Assembly: GCA_947645355.1 (NCBI GenBank)
Contig: CANSCI010000005.1
Location: forward strand, 1-57,723
Length of the DNA stretch: 57,723 bases
From: an uncultured Dorea sp.
Lineage (GTDB): Bacteria; Bacillota; Clostridia; Lachnospirales; Lachnospiraceae
Direction of reading: 5' to 3'
The position numbers and the translations under genes were made by a program. The notes below the pieces were generated by a model. It had not been told where the DNA came from. It searched no databases and saw nothing but the letters and a program-made list of their open reading frames with translations. Positions 24,573 through 33,802 of the stretch are shown here, piece after piece (within the stretch, counting starts at the first letter, position 1; each line of letters begins with the position of its first letter).

Positions 24573-24591
24573 AGATATAAAATTACTATAA
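24573..24591. promoter_or_regulatory. 19-bp dyad before the TauE/SafE-like gene
   Basis: AGATATAAAATTACTATAA matches the best copy at 15 of 19 positions but lacks the G at position 6. It sits between the promoter and the start codon, 21 bases before the ATG. Confidence 0.4.
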
Positions 24592-24600
24592 CTTCACCCA

Positions 24601-24626
24601 AAGATGATACCCCGATTTATCATCTT
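24601..24626. repeat. 26-bp inverted repeat in the leader of the TauE/SafE-like gene
   Basis: AAGATGATA and TATCATCTT are 9-bp perfect arms around eight bases. It lies just after the expected transcript start, so it could be an operator or a leader hairpin. Confidence 0.5.
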
Positions 24627-24637
24627 CGTTATAAATA

Positions 24638-24666
24638 AATCTATCATCATAAGCCGTAAAAGTCAA
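24638..24666 (-). promoter_or_regulatory. Promoter of the TauE/SafE-like gene
   Basis: On the minus strand TTGACT (24666-24661) and TAGATT (24643-24638) are 17 bases apart. Confidence 0.6.
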
Positions 24667-24785
24667 TAATTTATTGTATTAAAATAGATAAAATGATTAT
24701 ATTTTTTGCAAAAATTCAAGGGCTTATAGTGCATTTTGAATAAAAATGTTCTGATATAATTATCGAGTCAGGCAAACTGCGGAGT

Positions 24786-25439
24786 CTACTCTTCCGTACC
24801 GCACAGTCTCTTTATATATGGCCGGAAAATATTCATACTGACTTTCTCCAGCGGTCCGAGCATCAGCATTCCGATAACTGTCCCTTCCCGGACTTTCAGA
24901 GAGACTCCTCCTGTAAGAGACATTACAATAGAAACGATAATGCAGAGCGCATCCAAAGACACTCGTATCTTTGCATAATCAATCTCATACTTCCCGCTGA
25001 TTACTACACACATGGCTTCGCTTGGCATATTGACCAGATTCAAAAGAAGAAGCGGTCCTAAGAACAACGCAAGTCCTATATAAGCCAGAATTACAAATAA
25101 GAGTTTCATTCCATAGCCATGCAGATCAAAAGTAAGCACATCATAGAAAAAGAAATTCAGAATGGTTCCAAACAAAATTACATAAGGTATCTGAAGGAAT
25201 TTCCAGAGACTAAATTCTTTTCTCTGTATTGCCAGTTGAACAAGCACACAGATAATATGCATGATCATGCTGAACGTTCCTACTTTCAACCCGCAAATCT
25301 CATATATATTTAATCCCACTGCGTCCCAGCAGGCGCAGACTCCGATATTGGCTTTCAGCGCAAGCGTCTGTGAAAACGCTGTTCCGCAAGTCAGGAATAA
25401 TAATAACAAAACCTGAACGGTTATATTCTTCTTTTTCAT
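24786..25439 (-). CDS. YczE/YyaS/YitT-family membrane protein
   Basis: A 217-residue membrane protein with five or six hydrophobic segments. The first (LLLLFLTCGTAFSQTLALKA) is followed by the family-like stretch NIGVCACWDAVGLNIYEICGLKVGTFSMIMHI. The YczE/YyaS/YitT group has no settled function; transport or regulation of small molecules has been suggested. The gene is divergent from a LysR regulator across about 200 bases of AT-rich DNA, a common arrangement in which the regulator controls its neighbour. It shares its strand with the TauE/SafE-like gene, but the latter has its own promoter. Confidence 0.75.
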   Translation of the reverse strand: MKKKNITVQVLLLLFLTCGTAFSQTLALKANIGVCACWDAVGLNIYEICGLKVGTFSMIMHIICVLVQLAIQRKEFSLWKFLQIPYVILFGTILNFFFYDVLTFDLHGYGMKLLFVILAYIGLALFLGPLLLLNLVNMPSEAMCVVISGKYEIDYAKIRVSLDALCIIVSIVMSLTGGVSLKVREGTVIGMLMLGPLEKVSMNIFRPYIKRLCGTEE

Positions 25440-25473
25440 TCAGGATAGTCCCCTTTCCCAGCTGTTATATTAA

Positions 25474-25492
25474 TTATACACATTTTCTATAT
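25474..25492. promoter_or_regulatory. Degenerate dyad between the YitT-like and LysR genes
   Basis: TTATACACATTTTCTATAT matches the best copy at 15 of 19 positions but loses the central AGAAAA core. A LysR-type site in a divergent intergenic region is plausible, but it may belong to the second LysR protein. Confidence 0.3.
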
Positions 25493-25638
25493 GTCGGGAA
25501 ATAATTTATTTATAGTTTTTTGTGATTTTTTATAATTTTCGTAATTCTTCTTGCAATTTTTGTTTTCATGCTTTAGTATTAGAAATACAAATACCTGACA
25601 TTACATTTTCACATGCATTGTTGAAGGAGTTGGTGATT

Positions 25639-26526
25639 ATGGATATAAAAAAATGGAAGGTTATGTTGGCTGTCGATGATTACGGAAGCTTCACAAGAGC
25701 CGGGGAAGAGTTGGGCTATACACAGTCGGGAATTACGCAGATGATGAAATCTCTGGAAAAGGACGTTGGCTTTCCCTTATTTATAAAGGATAACCGGGGG
25801 ATGTCTCTTACTGCTGATGCCAAGACATTGATTCCGGCAATCCGTTCCCTGTTGAATGCCAATGATGTGATTTGTCAGGAAATTGCTGCTTTAAAACACG
25901 CGCAGGTAGGCACTATTAAGATAGGAACATACCTTAGCTGCTCTATCCACTGGATTCCTAAAATCATCCAGGAGTTTAAAGAGAAGCATCCAGATATACA
26001 CTTTAAAATTATAGAAGGTGTGGAAGGTGAACTTGCCGATTGGATCCAGGAGCGTAGAGTAGACATCGGATTTGTGAGCCGCCAGAAAGGGCACAGCTAT
26101 CAGTTCCTCCATGTGATGGATGATGAACTGTTTGCAGTTTTTCCGCCCACCCATCCCTTTGCGGTTTATGAGGAGATTCCTGTCGAAGAATTTGAAGGAG
26201 CACCGTTTATTGTTACAGAATTTACACCTGGAAACGATGTTCACCTTGCTTTGAAGCATTATAAGGTAAAACCGGACATCCGCTATATTACCGTTAACGA
26301 GTTCTCGTCTCTCTCTATGGTGGAGCACGGACTGGGTCTGACGATTCTTCCAGGATTGTTGTTGCGGGGGCATGCAGGGAATTACGTGACCCGCCCGCTC
26401 AAACCGAGAACCTACCGCGACCTTGGGCTTGCTTATTCTTCTTACGATGAATTATCTCCGGCGTCTAAGATTTTCCTGGAATACGCCAAGGATTTTCTTC
26501 TCGATGACATGGAAGAGCAGCAGTGA
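25639..26526 (+). CDS. LysR-family transcriptional regulator
   Basis: A 295-residue LysR-type regulator. The DNA-binding domain begins MDIKKWKVMLAVDDYGSFTRAGEELGYTQSGITQMMKSLEKDVG, with the recognition helix around residues 28-44. The effector domain starts near residue 90 (VGTIKIGTYLSCSIHWIPKII). The ATG at 25639 follows AAGGAG; an upstream in-frame ATG is not supported. It is divergent from the YczE/YitT-like gene, its likely target, and sits upstream of putP, which has its own promoter. It differs clearly from the LysR protein after selB, so the two need not share a site. Confidence 0.88.
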   Translation: MDIKKWKVMLAVDDYGSFTRAGEELGYTQSGITQMMKSLEKDVGFPLFIKDNRGMSLTADAKTLIPAIRSLLNANDVICQEIAALKHAQVGTIKIGTYLSCSIHWIPKIIQEFKEKHPDIHFKIIEGVEGELADWIQERRVDIGFVSRQKGHSYQFLHVMDDELFAVFPPTHPFAVYEEIPVEEFEGAPFIVTEFTPGNDVHLALKHYKVKPDIRYITVNEFSSLSMVEHGLGLTILPGLLLRGHAGNYVTRPLKPRTYRDLGLAYSSYDELSPASKIFLEYAKDFLLDDMEEQQ

Positions 26527-26599
26527 TTATTTTCTTCTGCAAATGACGATCGGACAACAATTGTAAACAGTAGATTGTAGACATTGGAGCCATTAATTA

Positions 26600-26628
26600 T
26601 TGACACAATTTTAACTAAATGATATAAT
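26600..26628 (+). promoter_or_regulatory. Consensus promoter of putP
   Basis: TTGACA (26600-26605) and TATAAT (26623-26628) are 17 bases apart, a perfect sigma-A consensus. Confidence 0.9.
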
Positions 26629-26640
26629 AGATGAAATATT

Positions 26641-26683
26641 TAAGGTAAGGATGCATATTTGCTTTGTTTCTTTCCTTACCTTA
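26641..26683 (+). promoter_or_regulatory. Leader hairpin of putP
   Basis: TAAGGTAAGGA (26641-26651) pairs perfectly with TCCTTACCTTA (26673-26683), followed by TCTATGTTTTT. It starts a few bases after the expected transcript start and is 80 bases before the gene, so attenuation or transcript stabilisation is possible. Confidence 0.55.
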
Positions 26684-26764
26684 TCTATGTTTTTCCATAA
26701 TTAAAAAGGGAAAAACGAATAAAAGACTAATATTATAAAATATAAGGAGAGAAGAGGTGTTTTT

Positions 26765-28288
26765 ATGAGTAGTATTAGTATTATTATTTTATGTACGATA
26801 TGTGCGTACATGTGCCTGTTGATCGGCGTTGGTGTTTACAACTCCAAAAAGAACAGCAGCAGCGAGGATTTTTATCTTGGAGGAAGAAAGATGGGAGCCC
26901 TGGTTGTTGCTATGAGTGCTGAGGCAAGTGATATGTCCAGTTGGCTTCTGATGGGTCTTCCGGGTGTTGCTTATCTTACCGGTATCGCAGATGCGTTCTG
27001 GACGGCGGCAGGTCTGGCAATCGGTACATATCTGAACTGGCTCTTTACATCAAGAAGGCTGAGACGTTACTCAGAGAAGATTGATGCGATTACAGTTCCG
27101 ACTTTCTTTGCAAAGAGGTTCCATGATGAGAAGAATATTATTACAGCAATCTCGGCGGTCATTATCGTAATCTTCTTTATCCCGTATGTTGCATCAGGAT
27201 TTGCAGCTTGCGGTAAGCTTTGCAATTCCCTGTTCGGGGTTGATTACATGACGGGTGTCATTATCTTTGCAATTATTATTGCAATTTATACGATTATGGG
27301 TGGTTTTACAAGTGTTGCTACCAATGACCTGATCCAGAGTATCGTAATGTCTATTGCGCTGGTTTCTATTGTAACCTTTGGCGTGAGCAGCGCCGGCGGG
27401 CTGGATGCGGTTATGGACAATGCAAGGTCGCTGCCTGGATACTTATCACTTTCTGCGATCCATGATGCAGTTGCGGGTTCGGCAGTTCCTTACTCTGCAC
27501 TGTCTGCAGTATCCCTTCTTGCATGGGGTATCGGATACTTTGGTATGCCTCATATCCTTGTAAGATTTATGGCAATTGAAGATGAGCAGAAGCTGGTTCT
27601 TTCCAGACGTGTTGCATCCATCTGGGTAACATTTGCTATGGGTATTGCGATATTTATCGGTGTTGTAGGACTTGGGGTTGTGAATGCAGGCGGTATGGAA
27701 GCATTAGAGGACAGTGAGCGTGTAATCATTGCACTTACAAGTGTCCTGAGCCAGAATGGATTCCTGGCAGCAGTTCTCGGCGGGGTGATACTTGCAGGTA
27801 TCCTTGCGGCAACCATGTCTACCGCAGACAGCCAGATGCTTGTAGCAGCTTCCGGTGTGTCCGAGAATATCATTCAGGACTTCCTCGGCAAGAAGCTGAC
27901 AGAGAAGCAGGGCGTTCTGGTTGCCCGTGGAACGATCCTTGTAATTGCGGCTATCGGTTTATTCTTGGCGAGAGACCCTAACTCCAGTGTATTTGGCATT
28001 GTATCCTTTGCATGGGCAGGTATGGGTGCAGCATTTGCAGGTGTTATGATCTGTGCGCTGTTCTGGAAACGTACGACCCTGCAGGGGGCTCTTGCAGGTA
28101 TGATCTCAGGCGGCGCTATGGTATTTATATGGAAGTACCTGGTTCGTCCGATGGGCGGGCTCCTTGATATCTATGAACTTCTTCCTGCATTCCTTGTATC
28201 CCTTGCCATGATCATCATCGTGAGCCTTGCAACAAAGGCGCCAAGTAAGGAGATCATTGACGAATTTGAGAGTGTTAATGCAAAATAA
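26765..28288 (+). CDS. putP: Sodium/proline symporter
   Basis: A 507-residue sodium:solute symporter with about 13 hydrophobic segments. EDFYLGGRKMGALVVAMSAEASDMSSWLLMGLPG near residue 35 is typical of PutP, as are IPYVASGFAACGKL and the GYFGMPHILVRFMAIEDEQKL stretch near 260. PutP brings in L-proline with sodium. With prdF, prdA and prdB 5-12 kb away, its evident use here is to supply proline as Stickland electron acceptor, whereas many bacteria use PutP for catabolism to glutamate. The start follows AGGAGAG. The gene has a perfect consensus promoter and a leader hairpin, and ends at a terminator. Confidence 0.95.
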   Translation: MSSISIIILCTICAYMCLLIGVGVYNSKKNSSSEDFYLGGRKMGALVVAMSAEASDMSSWLLMGLPGVAYLTGIADAFWTAAGLAIGTYLNWLFTSRRLRRYSEKIDAITVPTFFAKRFHDEKNIITAISAVIIVIFFIPYVASGFAACGKLCNSLFGVDYMTGVIIFAIIIAIYTIMGGFTSVATNDLIQSIVMSIALVSIVTFGVSSAGGLDAVMDNARSLPGYLSLSAIHDAVAGSAVPYSALSAVSLLAWGIGYFGMPHILVRFMAIEDEQKLVLSRRVASIWVTFAMGIAIFIGVVGLGVVNAGGMEALEDSERVIIALTSVLSQNGFLAAVLGGVILAGILAATMSTADSQMLVAASGVSENIIQDFLGKKLTEKQGVLVARGTILVIAAIGLFLARDPNSSVFGIVSFAWAGMGAAFAGVMICALFWKRTTLQGALAGMISGGAMVFIWKYLVRPMGGLLDIYELLPAFLVSLAMIIIVSLATKAPSKEIIDEFESVNAK

Positions 28289-28320
28289 AAAATTGAAAAC
28301 TGAATATAAAAGAATGAAAG

Positions 28321-28350
28321 AAGAAGCTCCATGTGAGGGGCTTCTTTTTT
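28321..28350 (+). terminator. Terminator of putP
   Basis: AAGAAGCTCC (28321-28330) pairs with GGGGCTTCTT (28337-28346), with one G-U, followed by a run of T. Confidence 0.9.
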
Positions 28351-28433
28351 CATATTTGCAGATGAAAAAGTACTTCTTAATGCGGGCAGAAGCGGATTGT
28401 ACATGAAAAAGTACAATATTTCTACAAAAGGGC

Positions 28434-28462
28434 TTGAAATATTTACCTTCATCATTTATACT
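28434..28462 (+). promoter_or_regulatory. Promoter of the S10 ribosomal protein operon
   Basis: TTGAAA (28434-28439) and TATACT (28457-28462) are 17 bases apart, about 210 bases before rpsJ. Confidence 0.75.
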
Positions 28463-28469
28463 GAAAAAG

Positions 28470-28671
28470 CTGTGACATGATAGCGATGAAACGTGAGGTT
28501 GCTGCCGATAACGGCAGGTTTTCCGTGGAGCGAATGTCAAGTTAGGAAACTGGCGACAAGTCACTGTATCACATATTGTCCGTGTAAGGTTCTCACGACA
28601 CACACGGGAGAGTGTACAGTCACCGCTTGTCGTACTGAAGTTAAGAGTACGAAAAGGAGGCGACTTTTTTT
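28470..28671 (+). promoter_or_regulatory. Structured 5' leader of the S10 operon
   Basis: The untranslated leader is about 200 bases long and has several hairpins: CTGCCG-ATAA-CGGCAG (28502-28517), CCGTGT with ACACGG around 28580-28610, and CGTACT/AGTACG (28631-28651) just before the AAAGGAGG of rpsJ. Long leaders before rpsJ often carry ribosomal-protein autoregulation; which protein would act here is unknown. The whole gap 28289-28671 holds only the putP terminator, this promoter and this leader. Confidence 0.5.
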
Positions 28672-28989
28672 ATGGCAAGTCAAGTAATGAGAATCACTTT
28701 GAAAGCGTATGACCATCAATTGGTAGATGCGTCCGCTAAGAAAATCATCGAAACTGTTAAGAAGAATGGATCCAAGGTGAGCGGTCCGGTGCCACTTCCG
28801 ACAAAGAAGGAAGTAGTTACGATTCTGAGGGCTGTTCACAAATACAAAGATTCCAGAGAACAGTTTGAGCAGAGGACTCATAAAAGACTGATCGATATTA
28901 TCACACCGACGCAGAAGACGGTTGATGCACTGTCCAGGCTTGAGATGCCGGCCGGCGTATATATCGACATCAAGATGAAAAACAAGTAG
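28672..28989 (+). CDS. rpsJ: 30S ribosomal protein S10
   Basis: At 105 residues ([25 protein letters not shown]...) this has the usual S10 length. The conserved GPVPLPTKK loop lies near residue 38 and THKRLIDI near 67. S10 is part of the 30S head and also works in antitermination as NusE. It leads the S10-spc-alpha run, after a long leader, and is followed by rplC. The ATG at 28672 follows AAAGGAGG. Confidence 0.98.
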   Translation: MASQVMRITLKAYDHQLVDASAKKIIETVKKNGSKVSGPVPLPTKKEVVTILRAVHKYKDSREQFEQRTHKRLIDIITPTQKTVDALSRLEMPAGVYIDIKMKNK

Positions 28990-29070
28990 TAATTATGAAC
29001 ACAGTAATTCCTATAATTTAGGATGAACGCACACGCGGCGTTCCGCTGTAAATCACAGGAGGTAATGATA

Positions 29071-29751
29071 ATGAAGAAAGCTATTTTAGCTACTAAGGTC
29101 GGAATGACACAGATCTTCAATGAAGACGGGACACTGACACCTGTAACAGTCCTTCAGGCTGGCCCTTGCGTGGTAACACAGATCAAGACAGTTGAGAATG
29201 ATGGCTATGATGCGGTTCAGGTGGGCTTTGTCGACAAGAAAGAAAAGATCATTAATAAGGACAAGAGCGGCAAGAAAGAGATCGTACACCGCCACGGATT
29301 GACAAAGGCGGAGCAGGGACATTTTGCGAAGGCCGGAGTATCCGGAAAGAGATTTGTCAGAGAATTTAAGCTTGAGAATGCCGGAGAGTATGAGCTTGCA
29401 CAAGAGATTAAGGCTGATATTTTTGAAGCCGGAGATAAGATTGATGCTACAGCTATTTCAAAGGGTAAAGGTTTCCAGGGGGCAATCAAGAGGCACAATC
29501 AGCACAGAGGGCCTATGACACATGGTTCCAAATTCCACCGTCACGCCGGCTCCAACGGAGCTGCTTCTGATCCGAGCAAGGTATTTAAGGGTAAGAAGAT
29601 GCCTGGCCACATGGGAAGCAAGAGGATCACGATCCAGAATCTTGAAGTTGTACGTGTAGATGCAGAGAACAATCTTCTTCTTGTAAAAGGCTCTGTGCCG
29701 GGACCAAAGAAATCTTTAGTAACAATTAAAGAAGCAGTAAAGGCTAACTAG
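29071..29751 (+). CDS. rplC: 50S ribosomal protein L3
   Basis: A 226-residue L3 beginning [20 protein letters not shown] and carrying the conserved [23 protein letters not shown]-type loop that reaches the peptidyl transferase centre. The ATG at 29071 follows AGGAGG; an in-frame start 16 codons earlier has no such site. The rplD gene follows after 28 bases. Confidence 0.98.
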   Translation: MKKAILATKVGMTQIFNEDGTLTPVTVLQAGPCVVTQIKTVENDGYDAVQVGFVDKKEKIINKDKSGKKEIVHRHGLTKAEQGHFAKAGVSGKRFVREFKLENAGEYELAQEIKADIFEAGDKIDATAISKGKGFQGAIKRHNQHRGPMTHGSKFHRHAGSNGAASDPSKVFKGKKMPGHMGSKRITIQNLEVVRVDAENNLLLVKGSVPGPKKSLVTIKEAVKAN

Positions 29752-29779
29752 GATTTGGCGAAGGAAGGAGGACATAGAG

Positions 29780-30394
29780 ATGGCAAACGTATCTGTTTAC
29801 AATATCGAAGGAAAAGAAGTTGGAACGATCGACTTAAACGATGCGGTATTTGGTGTTGAAGTGAATGAGCATCTTGTACACATGGCAGTCGTAAACCAGC
29901 TTGCAAATAACCGACAGGGAACACAGAAGGCAAAGACTCGTTCTGAAGTTTCCGGCGGCGGAAGAAAACCATGGAGACAGAAAGGTACCGGCCATGCAAG
30001 GCAGGGATCTACAAGGGCTCCACAGTGGACAGGCGGCGGAGTAGTATTTGCTCCGGTACCGAGAGATTATTCCTTTAAGATGAATAAAAAAGAGAAAAGG
30101 GCAGCGCTTAAGTCTGTTCTTACGGCAAAGGTCGAGGAAAAGAAATTTATCGTAGTTGACGAGATCAAGTTTGATGAGATCAAGACGAAGAACTTTGCTG
30201 AGATGTTAAAGAACCTGGATGTATCAAAGGCATTGGTAGTGCTGGAGGATGAAAATGCGATAATCTCCGCAAGGAATATCGCAGATGTAAAGACTGCAAA
30301 GGTCAACACGATCAATGTATATGACGTCCTGAAATACAACACAGTAATCGCAACAAAGACAGCTGTTGCAAACATTGAGGAGGTGTACGCATAA
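29780..30394 (+). CDS. rplD: 50S ribosomal protein L4
   Basis: A 204-residue L4. The basic loop [19 protein letters not shown] (about 59-77) lines the exit tunnel and is diagnostic. The start follows AGGAGG. The stop overlaps the rplW start by one base, so the two are translationally coupled. Confidence 0.98.
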   Translation: MANVSVYNIEGKEVGTIDLNDAVFGVEVNEHLVHMAVVNQLANNRQGTQKAKTRSEVSGGGRKPWRQKGTGHARQGSTRAPQWTGGGVVFAPVPRDYSFKMNKKEKRAALKSVLTAKVEEKKFIVVDEIKFDEIKTKNFAEMLKNLDVSKALVVLEDENAIISARNIADVKTAKVNTINVYDVLKYNTVIATKTAVANIEEVYA

Positions 30395-30699
30395 TGGCAA
30401 ACATTCAGTATTATGATGTGATCCTTAAACCTGTTGTGACAGAGAAGAGTATGGAGCTCATGGGTGAGAAGAAGTATACATTCCTGGTTCATCCGGACGC
30501 AACAAAAAGTCAGGTGAAAGAGGCCGTTGAAAAGATGTTTAACGGTACAAAGGTGGAAAAAGTCAACACCATGAACTGCGAAGGAAAAAGAAGGAGAGTG
30601 CGCGGCACAATGAAGTTCGGCAAAACCGCAGGTTCTAAGAAGGCGATCGTGAAGCTGACAGCCGACAGCGCTGACATCGAGATTTTTGAGGGTCTGTAG
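30394..30699 (+). CDS. rplW: 50S ribosomal protein L23
   Basis: A 101-residue L23 starting [23 protein letters not shown], with [15 protein letters not shown] in the tunnel-exit region that docks trigger factor and SRP. It is coupled to rplD by a one-base overlap. The 85-base gap to rplB contains only the ribosome binding site and AT-rich sequence. Confidence 0.97.
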   Translation: MANIQYYDVILKPVVTEKSMELMGEKKYTFLVHPDATKSQVKEAVEKMFNGTKVEKVNTMNCEGKRRRVRGTMKFGKTAGSKKAIVKLTADSADIEIFEGL

Positions 30700-30784
30700 G
30701 TTGTACGGAACCTGCAGACTTGACGAAGACAGCTCGGTGCAAATCCGTGATAATAATTATTAGAGACATGAAAGGAGAACGATC

Positions 30785-31627
30785 ATGGGAATTAAAACAT
30801 ACCGCCCATATACCCCTTCCAGAAGACAGATGACTGGTTCTGATTTCTCCGAAATCACAAAGACAACACCGGAAAAGTCTCTGTTAGCTCCGAGGAGCAG
30901 GCAGGCTGGAAGAAATAACCAGGGAAAAATTACAGTTAGACACCGCGGAGGCGGCGCTAAGAGAAAATACAGAATTATTGATTTCAAGAGAAGGAAAGAT
31001 AATGTTCAGGCAACCGTAATCGGGATCGAGTATGATCCGAACAGGACAGCTAATATCGCACTGATCTGTTATGAGGACGGCGAGAAGGCTTACATCCTTG
31101 CTCCGGAAGGATTGAAGGATGGTATGAAGATTATGAACGGGCCGGAAGCAGAGGTAAAGATCGGCAACTGCCTTCCGCTTTCAGAGATTCCGGTAGGTAC
31201 ACAGATCCACAATATTGAGCTTTATCCGGGGAAAGGCGGACAGTTGGTTCGTTCCGCAGGAAACAGTGCTCAGTTGATGGCGAAGGAAGGAAAATATGCA
31301 ACACTCAGGCTTCCGTCTGGTGAGATGAGAATGGTGCCGATCATCTGCAGAGCTTCTGTAGGAGTGGTTGGAAATGGTGATCACAGCCTGATCAATATTG
31401 GTAAAGCCGGGCGTAAGCGCCACATGGGTATCAGACCGACAGTACGTGGTTCTGTAATGAACCCGAATGACCATCCGCACGGTGGTGGTGAAGGTAAGAC
31501 AGGAATCGGCCGTCCGGGTCCGTCAACACCTTGGGGCAAACCAGCACTTGGTCTGAAGACGAGAAAGAAAAACAAGTCTTCTAACAAGATGATCATTAGA
31601 AGAAGAGATGGTAAAGCAATCAAATAA
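30785..31627 (+). CDS. rplB: 50S ribosomal protein L2
   Basis: A 280-residue L2. The [18 protein letters not shown] block near 55 and the C-terminal [29 protein letters not shown] block, with the histidine important near the peptidyl transferase centre, are clear. The ATG follows AAAGGAG. rpsS follows after 18 bases. Confidence 0.98.
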   Translation: MGIKTYRPYTPSRRQMTGSDFSEITKTTPEKSLLAPRSRQAGRNNQGKITVRHRGGGAKRKYRIIDFKRRKDNVQATVIGIEYDPNRTANIALICYEDGEKAYILAPEGLKDGMKIMNGPEAEVKIGNCLPLSEIPVGTQIHNIELYPGKGGQLVRSAGNSAQLMAKEGKYATLRLPSGEMRMVPIICRASVGVVGNGDHSLINIGKAGRKRHMGIRPTVRGSVMNPNDHPHGGGEGKTGIGRPGPSTPWGKPALGLKTRKKNKSSNKMIIRRRDGKAIK

Positions 31628-31645
31628 TTAAGGAGGTTAGAACCT

Positions 31646-31927
31646 ATGGCACGTTCAATTAAAAAAGGACCATTTGCAGATGCAAGTCTGCTCAAGAAGA
31701 TTGATGCAATGAATGCTGCAGGAGAAAAGTCTGTGATTAAGACCTGGTCCCGCCGTTCTACAATCTTCCCAAGTATGGTTGGACATACAATTGCCGTTCA
31801 TGACGGAAGAAAGCATGTACCTGTATATGTAACGGAGGATATGGTAGGACATAAGCTCGGTGAGTTTGTTGCTACAAGAACCTACAGAGGACATGGAAAA
31901 GACGAAAAGAAATCAAAAGTCAGATAA
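31646..31927 (+). CDS. rpsS: 30S ribosomal protein S19
   Basis: A 93-residue S19 of standard length, starting [20 protein letters not shown]. The segment [26 protein letters not shown] touches the tRNA A-site side of the 30S head. AGGAGG precedes the start. It is followed by rplV. Confidence 0.98.
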   Translation: MARSIKKGPFADASLLKKIDAMNAAGEKSVIKTWSRRSTIFPSMVGHTIAVHDGRKHVPVYVTEDMVGHKLGEFVATRTYRGHGKDEKKSKVR

Positions 31928-31953
31928 TTACATTGTGAAAGGAGGGTTCATCC

Positions 31954-32340
31954 ATGGCTAAAGGACACAGATCCCAGATTAAGAGAGAAAGAAATGCTAA
32001 TAAAGATACAAGACCTTCTGCTAAGTTATCTTACGCAAGAGTTTCTGTTCAGAAAGCATGTTTCGTATTAGACGCCATCAGAGGTAAGGATGTAACAACA
32101 GCACTTGGTATTTTAACTTACAATCCAAGATATGCTTCCAGTTTAATAAAGAAATTATTAGAGTCTGCAATTGCAAATGCTGAGAACAACAACGGCATGA
32201 ACGCTGAGAATCTTTATATTGCAGAGGCTTATGCGAACAAAGGACCAACAATGAAGAGAATCAAGGCTAGGGCGCAGGGAAGAGCTTACAGGATCGAAAA
32301 GAGAATGAGCCACATTACACTTGTGCTTGATGAGAGATAA
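31954..32340 (+). CDS. rplV: 50S ribosomal protein L22
   Basis: A 128-residue L22 with [22 protein letters not shown] near the start and the hairpin end [24 protein letters not shown] that lines the exit tunnel. An AGGAGGG site precedes the start, and rpsC follows after 11 bases. Confidence 0.98.
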   Translation: MAKGHRSQIKRERNANKDTRPSAKLSYARVSVQKACFVLDAIRGKDVTTALGILTYNPRYASSLIKKLLESAIANAENNNGMNAENLYIAEAYANKGPTMKRIKARAQGRAYRIEKRMSHITLVLDER

Positions 32341-32351
32341 GGAGGGCAAAC

Positions 32352-33005
32352 ATGGGACAGAAAGTTAATCCTCATGGCTTGAGAGTCGGTATTATCAAAG
32401 ACTGGGACTCCAGATGGTATGCAGAGAAGGAATTCGCAGACTACCTGGTAGAAGACCATGAAATCAGGAAGTATCTTAAGAAAAGATTATACAGCGCCGG
32501 TGTTTCTAAGATTGAAATTGAAAGAGCATCTGACCGCGTGAAAATTGTTATCTATACAGCAAAGCCCGGCGTAGTAATTGGTAAGGGCGGGGCTGAGATC
32601 GAGAAGGTAAAAGGTGAGCTTGCACAGTTTACTGACAAGAAGTTAATCGTAGACATCAAAGAGATCAAAAGACCGGATAAGGATGCTCAGTTAGTTGCAG
32701 AGAATATCGCACTCCAGCTTGAGAACCGTATTTCCTTCAGACGTGCTATGAAGTCCTGCATGTCAAGGACTATGAAGTCAGGCGCGCTCGGAGTTAAGAC
32801 TTCTGTATCAGGACGTCTCGGCGGAGCTGATATGGCCCGTACAGAGTTCTACAGCGAGGGAACGATTCCTCTTCAGACACTGAGAGCAGACATTGACTAC
32901 GGATTCGCTGAGGCCGACACAACTTACGGAAAAGTTGGTGTTAAGGTATGGATTTACAAAGGCGAGGTTCTTCCGGAAAAAGCATCAAAGGAAGGAGATA
33001 GATAA
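32352..33005 (+). CDS. rpsC: 30S ribosomal protein S3
   Basis: A 217-residue S3. It opens [24 protein letters not shown], has a KH domain with [12 protein letters not shown] near residue 75 and the C-terminal domain with [18 protein letters not shown]. It forms the mRNA entry site. rplP starts two bases after the stop. Confidence 0.98.
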   Translation: MGQKVNPHGLRVGIIKDWDSRWYAEKEFADYLVEDHEIRKYLKKRLYSAGVSKIEIERASDRVKIVIYTAKPGVVIGKGGAEIEKVKGELAQFTDKKLIVDIKEIKRPDKDAQLVAENIALQLENRISFRRAMKSCMSRTMKSGALGVKTSVSGRLGGADMARTEFYSEGTIPLQTLRADIDYGFAEADTTYGKVGVKVWIYKGEVLPEKASKEGDR

Positions 33006-33007
33006 TC

Positions 33008-33445
33008 ATGTTAATGCCAAAAAGAGTAAAACGTCGTAAACAGTTCCGCGGTTCCATGAAGGGAAAAGCACTCCGTGGAAATAAGATTACAAATGGTGAA
33101 TATGGTATTATTGCAATGGAACCATGCTGGATCCGTTCCAACCAGATAGAAGCTGCCCGTATTGCTATGACACGTTACATCAAGCGTGGTGGTAAAGTTT
33201 GGATTAAAATATTCCCAGACAAACCTGTAACTACGAAACCAGCTGAAACACGTATGGGTTCTGGTAAAGGAACCTTAGAGTACTGGGTAGCAGTTGTAAA
33301 GCCAGGCCGTGTAATGTTCGAGCTTGCCGGTGTTCCGGAGGAAGTGGCACGCGAAGCATTACGTCTTGCAATGCACAAATTACCTTGTAAATGTAAGATC
33401 GTTTCACGCGAAGATTTAGAAGGCGGTGATAACAGTGAAAATTAA
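33008..33445 (+). CDS. rplP: 50S ribosomal protein L16
   Basis: A 145-residue L16 starting [24 protein letters not shown], with the [22 protein letters not shown] block. The rplP end overlaps the rpmC start by 11 bases. Confidence 0.98.
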   Translation: MLMPKRVKRRKQFRGSMKGKALRGNKITNGEYGIIAMEPCWIRSNQIEAARIAMTRYIKRGGKVWIKIFPDKPVTTKPAETRMGSGKGTLEYWVAVVKPGRVMFELAGVPEEVAREALRLAMHKLPCKCKIVSREDLEGGDNSEN

Positions 33446-33638
33446 TGCATTTGTAGAAGATTTAAAGACAAAATCAGCTGCAGAGCTGAATGAAGAATTA
33501 GTAGCTGCTAAAAAGGAACTCTTCAACCTGAGATTCCAGAACGCAACAAATCAGTTAGAGAATACCAGCAGGATCAAGGAAGTAAGAAGAAATATCGCCC
33601 GGATCCAGACAATGCTCACACAGGCACAAAAAGGTTAG
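33435..33638 (+). CDS. rpmC: 50S ribosomal protein L29
   Basis: A 67-residue L29 with the signature [22 protein letters not shown]. The GTG at 33435 is preferred because GGTGAT lies just before it and the product opens [11 protein letters not shown] as in relatives. A second GTG at 33426 would add three residues. The gene overlaps rplP by 11 bases. The next gene is separated by a 164-base spacer holding a repeat copy. Confidence 0.93.
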   Translation: MKINAFVEDLKTKSAAELNEELVAAKKELFNLRFQNATNQLENTSRIKEVRRNIARIQTMLTQAQKG

Positions 33639-33651
33639 TGACGCATTGAAT

Positions 33652-33678
33652 ACTTGGCGAGGTGTTTTCGAGCCTAGT
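33652..33678 (-). repeat. Repeat family member (copy 1, reverse orientation)
   Basis: This 27-base copy reads ACTTGGCGAGGTG and then a short T-rich loop before CGAGCCTAGT. Its reverse complement matches the copies at 35962, 36008, 43324, 43371 and 43419. The rest of the spacer (33679-33790) has two more inverted repeats, GGATAC/GTATCC and GTTCTTC/GAAGAAC. Confidence 0.6.
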
Positions 33679-33802
33679 ATGAAAGCGGATACTCCGAACG
33701 GAGTGAGGACGTATCCTCCATGCGAGCTTAGCTTTTTGGCCGTTCTTCGAGCAAGGGCGAGAAGAACTTCCTTAATTCAAACAAACAGAAAGGAGACAGA
33801 CT

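Noticed and set aside
28363-28414. Repeated ATGAAAAAGTAC near the rpsJ promoter
   Set aside because: Two 12-base copies about 40 bases apart in AT-rich DNA are too little to support a regulatory call.
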